61,679 nt of DNA, taken from NCBI GenBank assembly GCA_900100475.1, contig FMTU01000015.1, positions 1 to 61,679 on the forward strand, in the 5' to 3' direction. Below are positions 56,103 to 61,679 of the stretch, one piece after another; position 1 is the first letter of the stretch; the number at the start of each line of letters is the position of its first letter. The stretch is from Sphingobium faniae. GTDB taxonomy: Bacteria > Pseudomonadota > Alphaproteobacteria > Sphingomonadales > Sphingomonadaceae. The notes under the pieces were generated by a model. It was not told the DNA's origin. It saw only the letters and a list, made by a program, of their open reading frames with translations, and searched no databases. The translations under genes and the position numbers were made by a program.

Positions 56103-57398
56103 ATGAGCAAGACGATCCAGATGCCCGCCTTGTCCCCGACCATGGAAGAAGGGACGCTTGCGAAATGGCTGGTGAAGGAGGGCGACAGCGTTTCTTCCGG
56201 CGATCTTCTGGCGGAGATCGAGACGGACAAGGCGACGATGGAGTTCGAAGCCGTCGATGAAGGCATCGTCGCCAAGATCATGATCGCGGAGGGAACAGAG
56301 GGCGTGAAGGTCGGCACGGTCATCGCCATATTGGCCGAAGAAGGCGAAGATGTAGCCGAAACCGCGAAGGGGGGCGGCAAGGCGGAAACTGCTCCCGCGC
56401 CCAAGGCAAAGTCCGCGCCCGCTCCGAAGGCTGAGACCGCTCCTGCCGCTCCGGCGTCCAAGGGCGATCAGGCTCCGGCGAAACAGGATGATGGCCGGAT
56501 CAAGGTCAGCCCGCTGGCCCGCCGGCTGGCGCAGGAAAAGGGCCTCGACCTGGCCAGCGTCAGCGGTTCTGGCCCCAATGGCCGTATTGTGAAGGCTGAT
56601 CTGGAAGGCGCGAAACCCGGCACGGCGGCGCCCAGGCCTGCCGCGGCGGCTCCCGCGACGTCCGCGCCAAAGGCTGCCGCTGCTCCCGCCGAGGTGATGG
56701 ACTTCGGCATTCCCCACGAAGTCGTCAAGCTGTCGAATATGCGCAAGGTTATCGCGCGCCGCCTGACCGAATCCAAGCAGCAGGTGCCGCATATCTATCT
56801 GACCGTGGACATTCGGCTCGACAAGTTACTGAAATTGCGAACGGAACTGAATGACGGGCTTGCCGCTCGCGGGGTGAAACTGTCGGTCAACGATCTGCTC
56901 ATCAAGGCGTTGGGCACCGCGCTTGTCGCTGTACCCGAATGCAATGTGCAGTTTGCGGGCGACCAGATGCTGAAGTTCCAGCGCGCCGACATTTCCGTCG
57001 CCGTGTCGATCCCCGGCGGCCTGATCACGCCGATCATCACCGCAGCGGACAGCAAGGGCGTTGCCGCCATTTCCACCGCGATGAAGGATCTGGCCGGGCG
57101 CGCCAAGGAAGGGAAGCTGAAGCCAGAGGAATATCAGGGCGGCACCGCCTCGCTTTCCAACATGGGCATGTTCGGGATCAAGCAGTTCGAAGCCGTCATC
57201 AACCCGCCGCAGGCCATGATCATGGCCATTGGCGCGGGTGAGAAGCGACCCTATGTCATCGACGACAGCCTTCAGATGGCGACTATCATGACAGCAACCG
57301 GCAGCTTCGACCATCGCGCCATTGACGGTGCGGATGGCGCGCGGCTGATGCAGGCGTTCAAGCAACTGGTGGAAAATCCGCTGGGGATGCTCGCCTGA
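56103..57398 (+). CDS. pdhC: Pyruvate dehydrogenase E2 (dihydrolipoamide acetyltransferase)
   Basis: A 431-residue acetyl-transfer core of the pyruvate dehydrogenase complex. The N-terminal lipoyl domain has the lipoyl lysine in [17 protein letters not shown] (Lys43). Ala/Pro/Lys linkers flank the peripheral-subunit-binding domain ([34 protein letters not shown], ~131-163). The catalytic domain ends with the active-site histidine in [16 protein letters not shown]. The E1 genes (pdhA, pdhB) are not adjacent. It shares TGATG with the thioesterase gene. Confidence 0.95.
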   Translation: MSKTIQMPALSPTMEEGTLAKWLVKEGDSVSSGDLLAEIETDKATMEFEAVDEGIVAKIMIAEGTEGVKVGTVIAILAEEGEDVAETAKGGGKAETAPAPKAKSAPAPKAETAPAAPASKGDQAPAKQDDGRIKVSPLARRLAQEKGLDLASVSGSGPNGRIVKADLEGAKPGTAAPRPAAAAPATSAPKAAAAPAEVMDFGIPHEVVKLSNMRKVIARRLTESKQQVPHIYLTVDIRLDKLLKLRTELNDGLAARGVKLSVNDLLIKALGTALVAVPECNVQFAGDQMLKFQRADISVAVSIPGGLITPIITAADSKGVAAISTAMKDLAGRAKEGKLKPEEYQGGTASLSNMGMFGIKQFEAVINPPQAMIMAIGAGEKRPYVIDDSLQMATIMTATGSFDHRAIDGADGARLMQAFKQLVENPLGMLA

Positions 57399-57802
57399 TG
57401 CCCCACGCCGAGGAGCAACCGCCGCCGACAGGCTGCCCTGCTGTCCGCGTTATAGCCATGCCGGCCGATACCAATCCCTACGGAGATATATTCGGCGGCT
57501 GGCTGATGAGCCTCATGGATTCCGCCGCCGGTTCCGTCGCTGCCCGCCATTCCAAGGGTCGCGCCGTCACTATCGCGGTTGAGGGCATGACTTTTCTGCG
57601 CCCCGTCGTGGTGGGCGACGAAGTGTCCGTCTATGCCAGGCTGGCCGGCGTAGGCAACACATCCATGCGGATCGACGTCGAAGCATGGCGGCGCACCCGC
57701 CATGATGACCGTTCCTATCGGGTGACGCAGGCGACCTTCACCTTCGTCGCGATCGGCGAGGACCGCCAACCGCGTTCCGTGCCACCGCTTCCAACTGAAT
57801 GA
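57398..57802 (+). CDS. Acyl-CoA thioesterase (hotdog fold, YciA-like)
   Basis: A 134-residue hotdog enzyme, probably hydrolysing acyl-CoA. It has the conserved ADTNPYGDIFGGWLMSLMDSAAGSVAA (catalytic Asp region and HotDog helix), FLRPVVVGDEVSVYARL, and the C-terminal ATFTFVAIGEDRQPRSVP. It lies inside the pdhC-lpdA operon, overlapping pdhC (TGATG), so it may hydrolyse acetyl-CoA or other acyl-CoA made by the complex. That link is inferred. Confidence 0.88.
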   Translation: MPHAEEQPPPTGCPAVRVIAMPADTNPYGDIFGGWLMSLMDSAAGSVAARHSKGRAVTIAVEGMTFLRPVVVGDEVSVYARLAGVGNTSMRIDVEAWRRTRHDDRSYRVTQATFTFVAIGEDRQPRSVPPLPTE

Positions 57803-57829
57803 AGCATATTATGAAGAAATGGGTGATCC

Positions 57830-59227
57830 ATGGCTGATAATTACGATGTCATCGTTCTGGGTTCGGGGCCGGGCGGCTATGTCGCCGCGATCCGCTGCGC
57901 CCAACTGGGCCTCAAGACCGCTATCGTCGAGCGGGAGAATCTGGGCGGTATTTGCCTTAACTGGGGCTGCATCCCGACCAAGGCGCTACTGCGCTCTGCT
58001 GAAATCTTCCACTATATGCAGAACGCCAAGGATTATGGCCTGATGGCGGAGAAGATCAGCGCCGACCTGGATGCGGTGGTGAAGCGGTCGCGCGGCGTCG
58101 CCAAGCAACTCAATCAGGGCGTCACGCACCTGATGAAGAAGAACAAGATCACCGTCCACATGGGCGACGGCAAGCTCATCGGGAAAGGCAAGCTCAGCGT
58201 CACCCGGGACGGCAAGGTCGAGGAACTGACGGCGAAGAACATCATCATCGCCACCGGCGCGCGTGCGCGCGACCTGCCGCAGCTCAAGGCGGACGGCAAG
58301 CGGGTGTGGACCTATCGCCACGCCATGACGCCGCCGGAAATGCCGAAGAAACTGCTGGTGGTCGGCTCCGGCGCGATCGGTATCGAGTTCGCCAGCTTCT
58401 ACAATGACATGGGCGCTGACGTCACCGTGGTCGAGATGTTGGACAGGATCGTTCCGGTCGAGGATGCGGACGTGTCCGCTTTCCTCGAAAAGGCGCTGAC
58501 CAAGCAGGGCATGAAGATCCTGACCGGCGCGAAGATCGACAAGATCGCCACCGGCGACAAGGGCGTGACGGCGACGATCAAGGACAAGGCGGGCAAGGAC
58601 GTCACGGATGAATATAGCCATGTGATCGTCGCCATCGGCATCGTCCCCAATGTCGAAAATCTGGGTCTGGAAGATGTCGGCGTGGAACCGGATCAGCGCT
58701 TCCACATCAAGACGGACGATTTCGGCCGCACCAATGTCGATGGCGTCTGGGCCATTGGCGATGTGACCGCGCCGCCATGGCTGGCGCACAAGGCGAGCCA
58801 TGAAGGCGTGATTGTCGCAGAGGCTATTGCGGGGAATCATCCCCACGCCCTGGACGTTCGCAATATTCCCGGCTGCACCTATTGCCATCCGCAGATCGCC
58901 TCGGTCGGCCTGACCGAAGCCAAGGCGAAGGAAGCGGGCTATGAAGTGAAGGTCGGCAACTTCCCCTTCATCGGCAATGGCAAGGCGATCGCGCTGGGCG
59001 AAGCGGAAGGCTTCGTGAAGACGGTGTTCGACGCGAAGACGGGCGAATTGCTGGGCGCCCATATGATCGGCGCGGAAGTGACCGAGATGATCCAGGGCTA
59101 TACCGTGGGCAAGACGCTGGAAACGACCGAGGCGGAACTGATGGAAACGGTGTTCCCGCATCCGACCATCTCCGAAGCGATGCATGAAAGCGTGCTCGCT
59201 GCTTATGGGCGCGCGATCCATATCTGA
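57830..59227 (+). CDS. lpdA: Dihydrolipoyl dehydrogenase (pyruvate dehydrogenase E3)
   Basis: A 465-residue FAD/NAD enzyme that reoxidises the lipoyl groups of E2. It has VIVLGSGPGGYVAAIR (FAD), the redox disulfide Cys42/Cys47 in GGICLNWGCIPTKAL, and the NAD site VVGSGAIGIEFASFY. The C-terminal HPTISEAMHESVLAAYGRAI carries the active-site His/Glu. GAAATGGGTGATCC precedes the ATG at 57830. It is the third gene of the pdhC-thioesterase-lpdA row. Confidence 0.96.
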   Translation: MADNYDVIVLGSGPGGYVAAIRCAQLGLKTAIVERENLGGICLNWGCIPTKALLRSAEIFHYMQNAKDYGLMAEKISADLDAVVKRSRGVAKQLNQGVTHLMKKNKITVHMGDGKLIGKGKLSVTRDGKVEELTAKNIIIATGARARDLPQLKADGKRVWTYRHAMTPPEMPKKLLVVGSGAIGIEFASFYNDMGADVTVVEMLDRIVPVEDADVSAFLEKALTKQGMKILTGAKIDKIATGDKGVTATIKDKAGKDVTDEYSHVIVAIGIVPNVENLGLEDVGVEPDQRFHIKTDDFGRTNVDGVWAIGDVTAPPWLAHKASHEGVIVAEAIAGNHPHALDVRNIPGCTYCHPQIASVGLTEAKAKEAGYEVKVGNFPFIGNGKAIALGEAEGFVKTVFDAKTGELLGAHMIGAEVTEMIQGYTVGKTLETTEAELMETVFPHPTISEAMHESVLAAYGRAIHI

Positions 59228-59942
59228 ACCGGGTTCGTGGAAAAGAGGCGCGGGGGCTTTGGCTCTCGCGCTTCTTTGCGTTCTGGCGATTGCGCTGCTT
59301 CAGCGACAGGGGTTGCTCGAATGGCCCGATGAGGCCCTGATGGGATGGGCGGGCCGATTGCGCGATGGCGCGGCGGGCGGGTCCGTCACGCCTTTGATGT
59401 GGATCGTGACGAAGATGGGCGGAACCGGCAATCGCCTGATCGTTCTGGCGCTCGCGCTTGGCATCCTGTTTTGGCGCAGGCAGCGGGAACGTGCGACGTG
59501 GCTGTTGTTGACGGTGGCGGGAGGGTTGCTGCTCAACCCCATATTGAAACACATCTTCGCCGCGCCCCGGCCGGACCTGCTGCCGCATCTGGACGCGGTG
59601 AGCAGCTACAGCTTTCCCAGCGGCCATGCGGCGGGCAGCATGATCCTGTTGGGCGCATTGGCGATGCTGGCTGGCCGATGGCCTGCTTATGCTGCCGCCC
59701 TGTTTGCAACCGTTTGGATCGGGGTCAGCCGCATATGGCTTGGCGTGCATTGGCCGAGCGACGTGATGGCCGGATGGATCGAAGGACTGGGCTGGCTGAC
59801 GCTCTGCCGCTGCTGGCTACCAGCGGGGGGAGGGGAGCAGGAACGCCTTCGTCACGCTTTGATGCGGGGGCATCCCATCGGTGGTGACGAAGCCATGGAC
59901 CCAGAAACTGTCCACCACGCAGAGCGCGGCGACCGCCAATAG
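59205..59942 (+). CDS. PAP2 family phosphatase (membrane)
   Basis: A ~245-residue integral membrane phosphatase with six predicted helices. The PAP2 catalytic set is complete: KHIFAAPRP (K-x6-RP), the PSGH motif in SFPSGHAAGS, and SRIWLGVHWPSD (SR-x5-H-x3-D). It could act on undecaprenyl pyrophosphate or another lipid phosphate. The start is uncertain: ATG 59205 lies inside the lpdA 3' end, and a TTG near 59260 also fits the first helix. The last 126 bp run, tail to tail, through the end of the DUF2142 gene, giving a polar C-terminal extension. Confidence 0.8.
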   Translation: MGARSISEPGSWKRGAGALALALLCVLAIALLQRQGLLEWPDEALMGWAGRLRDGAAGGSVTPLMWIVTKMGGTGNRLIVLALALGILFWRRQRERATWLLLTVAGGLLLNPILKHIFAAPRPDLLPHLDAVSSYSFPSGHAAGSMILLGALAMLAGRWPAYAAALFATVWIGVSRIWLGVHWPSDVMAGWIEGLGWLTLCRCWLPAGGGEQERLRHALMRGHPIGGDEAMDPETVHHAERGDRQ

Positions 59943-61304
59943 GATCAGCGCCGCTCCGGCGAAGAGGACGCGCGCGCCTCGCACCGGCCCGGCGGGCATC
60001 ACAGCAAGCAGAGCCAGCGGCAGCACCGGCAGGAAATAGCGTCCCTGCGTCCCCTGAATATAGTCCGCGTCCAGTTCCGTGCCGGTCAGATACATGGCGG
60101 TTTCGATCAGCAGAGCAGTCCCGGCCGCCACTGCCAGCCACCAGAGCCGTTGCCCGATGCCGAAACGTGCGCCCGACCCGCTCAAGACACCTGCGCCCAG
60201 CATCACTGCCGCCAGCGCGTAGGCGGCGAGCGGCAGCAGGATCGCGTTCCACCCGAACCGTCCCACGATCTGAAGCACATAGACCGGCGAGCGTTCCGCG
60301 ACGCTGGCAAAGAGCACCCGGACATAGGCCAGCGGATCATGCAGGAGCACGGCCAGTTGAGCGGCGAGCGGCGCGGTCATCACCGACTCCCCCGTCTTGC
60401 GCGAAACGATGTGATAGAGTGTCTGGCTGCCTCCCGACATCTTCATCCACAGAAGAAAAAACGCTGCGCCGAACACCATTGCCGCAAGCAGCAGAAGAAC
60501 GCGCCGGTCGCGCCGTCCCAAGGGCCAGCGCAGGCCCGCCGCCATTAGCGGCAGATAGACGCCCTTGGCCAGCGCCAGCAGCGGCGTGGTCAGGAAAAGG
60601 CCCGCCGAGCGGAGCGGCGCGCTTCCCATGAAGCCCACACGTAGCGCGAGCGCCAAACCGAGAAAACCAAGGCCGTTGATGACTGCATCCGGGGAAAGCG
60701 ATCCGTTCTGATAACAGAAGGTCGGCAGCAAGGCCGTCGCGAGAAAGGCGTTGCGCCCGAACGGAAGCAGATAGAGCGCGATACTCAGCATCGCCAGCGC
60801 CGTCAGCGCGTTCACCAGGCGACCGATATAAAATGCGCCCAGTCGCGGCAGCCCCAGCGCGTCTCCCATGCTCAGCCCGGCAGCGCCCGGCGCATATAAG
60901 GTCGGCGCATAATTGGCGACATTGGGAAAATCGCCGAAAGCGCGCCCGGGCCGCGCGGCGTCGGCTGTCCATGCCTTGGTCAGCATCGCCTGATCGAACA
61001 GGCGCGGTTCCGGCGGCACCTCGGTAGGAAAATCGACATCATGCAGATCCAGCGCCGCGCGGGGCAGATCGGCGCCGACCCTTCCTCCCTGCTGTTGAGG
61101 CAGAAACCGCCCGTCGGACAGCAGCAATGCTTTCATGTAATGCTGGTTTTCGTCGGGCGCCTGAAAGGGTGGCGTCACCAGGGTGAAAAACAGGGTCGCG
61201 GCGCAAATGGCGGCCAGCAGCAGTTTTTCCAGCATCGACCATGGCGGAACCACCAGCATATCCGCGCCTCGTCCCGCCGCCCATGAAATCCGCTCTTGCC
61301 GCAT
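59817..61304 (-). CDS. DUF2142 polytopic membrane protein
   Basis: A 495-residue protein with about ten membrane helices, recognised as DUF2142 from the periplasmic loop after helix 1 (TPPFQAPDENQHYMKALLLSDGRF) and the later TPLLALAKGVYLPLMAAGLRWP. The fold is related to GT-C glycosyltransferases and the family is often near polysaccharide genes; its activity is not established. The acidic DEN in APDENQHY corresponds to the conserved early acidic site of GT-C enzymes. Its C-terminal coding part overlaps the convergent PAP2 gene. Confidence 0.85.
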   Translation of the reverse strand: MRQERISWAAGRGADMLVVPPWSMLEKLLLAAICAATLFFTLVTPPFQAPDENQHYMKALLLSDGRFLPQQQGGRVGADLPRAALDLHDVDFPTEVPPEPRLFDQAMLTKAWTADAARPGRAFGDFPNVANYAPTLYAPGAAGLSMGDALGLPRLGAFYIGRLVNALTALAMLSIALYLLPFGRNAFLATALLPTFCYQNGSLSPDAVINGLGFLGLALALRVGFMGSAPLRSAGLFLTTPLLALAKGVYLPLMAAGLRWPLGRRDRRVLLLLAAMVFGAAFFLLWMKMSGGSQTLYHIVSRKTGESVMTAPLAAQLAVLLHDPLAYVRVLFASVAERSPVYVLQIVGRFGWNAILLPLAAYALAAVMLGAGVLSGSGARFGIGQRLWWLAVAAGTALLIETAMYLTGTELDADYIQGTQGRYFLPVLPLALLAVMPAGPVRGARVLFAGAALILLAVAALCVVDSFWVHGFVTTDGMPPHQSVTKAFLLPSPRW

Positions 61305-61445
61305 CGCCTCGCCTTTGATGCCGCTTACACGGCTGCTCGGGCGAGGTGATAGGCTGGAGTCCTTAATATTTGGATGTCTGTTGGGGTGGACGACCCCCGA
61401 ACGGCATCGAAGTGTGCCAGAATGAGGTTGTTGAAGATCTCAATC

Positions 61446-61452
61446 GAGGAGG
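61446..61452 (+). promoter_or_regulatory. Ribosome-binding site of the IS110 transposase
   Basis: GAGGAGG lies 6 nt before the GTG start at 61459, supporting that start. Confidence 0.7.
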
Positions 61453-61458
61453 CCGTCC

Positions 61459-61679
61459 GTGGAACAGATTATTCGTATTGGCATGGATACGTCAAAGCAT
61501 GTCTTTCAGTTGCATGGGGTGAATGCGGCGGAGGAGCCGGTTTTGCGCAAGAAGCTTCGGCGCAAGGAGATGCAGGACTTTTTCACCAAATTGCCACCGA
61601 CGGTAGTGGCGATCGAAGCATGCGGTGGATCCCACCATTGGGCGCGGCAGTTGCAACGCTTGGGGCACGAAGTGAGGAT
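61459..61679 (+). CDS. IS110-family transposase, 5' part only (cut by the window end)
   Basis: The first ~73 residues of a DEDD transposase of the IS110 family (probably IS1111 group). It opens IIRIGMDTSKHVFQLHGVN with the first catalytic Asp, then LRKKLRRKEMQDFFTKLPP and VAIEACGGSHHWARQLQRLGHEV with the first catalytic Glu. The start is GTG 61459. The remaining ~250 residues and the element's right end lie beyond the window. The left end of the element, within the ~150 bp after 61304, cannot be placed precisely because IS110-type elements lack clear terminal repeats. Confidence 0.85.
   Translation, partial: MEQIIRIGMDTSKHVFQLHGVNAAEEPVLRKKLRRKEMQDFFTKLPPTVVAIEACGGSHHWARQLQRLGHEVR

Overview
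The window is a chromosomal segment of a high-GC alphaproteobacterium, most likely a member of the Sphingomonadales (Sphingomonas/Sphingobium-like). Signs of this are a GcrA cell-cycle regulator, a SapC-family protein, an F0 ATP synthase operon of the atpI-B-E-F'-F type, and the DUF1285 / CoA pyrophosphatase / CCA-transferase gene trio. Gene density is high, many neighbours overlap by ATGA-type start/stop junctions, and several convergent genes overlap at their 3' ends. Both window edges lie in insertion sequences (an IS5-family element at the left, the 5' part of an IS110-family transposase at the right), which suggests an assembly contig bounded by repeats.

Left edge (1-3.48 kb): the end of an integrated element. 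It holds an IS5-type insertion sequence with target duplication, a non-coding stretch packed with stem-loops, a winged-helix-like accessory protein, and a tyrosine recombinase pointing away from the 3' end of tRNA-Glu(CTC). The tRNA is probably the attachment site. Just outside lies a candidate ~110-nt small RNA with its own promoter, two hairpins with C-rich loops and a strong terminator.

3.8-25 kb: core genes. These are sapC, a GlcD-type FAD oxidase, an RhlE-type helicase, radC, and the ydbH-ynbE-ydbL operon (envelope lipid-transport type). They are followed by the F0 ATP synthase operon, uvrC, recO, leuB, metZ, apaG, a LysR regulator, a beta-lactamase-fold serine hydrolase and parE.

25-32.6 kb: gcrA, an ABC-2 permease, then a polysaccharide block (wecB, wecC, an export lipoprotein and a Wzc-like tyrosine kinase). 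This block supplies UDP-ManNAcA and an export apparatus but no glycosyltransferases or polymerase.

32.6-48 kb: purQ/purS/purC, a tiny membrane protein, and a trehalose operon (otsB-GH15-otsA) whose GH15 gene has no ordinary start codon. Next come parC, a GGDEF/EAL protein with a degenerate GGDEF site, the DUF1285-NUDIX-pcnB operon, a GNAT enzyme, folB, a frameshifted 2OG-Fe(II) oxygenase and an EVE-domain gene.

48-61.7 kb: a glycine-zipper protein, then a ~900-bp AT-richer stretch without a convincing gene but with a consensus promoter, a perfect DnaA box and a terminator. After it come a small TUDOR-type protein, a glycosyltransferase, rarA, a DUF429-like protein, tRNA-Thr(TGT), rnr and a universal stress protein. 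The window closes with the pyruvate dehydrogenase E2 / thioesterase / E3 operon, a PAP2 phosphatase, a DUF2142 membrane protein and the broken IS110 transposase.

Most of the window is housekeeping sequence. The least explained signals are the small-RNA candidate at 3.7 kb, the stem-loop array at 0.9-1.1 kb, the orphan regulatory region at 48.6-49.1 kb and the non-canonical GH15 start.
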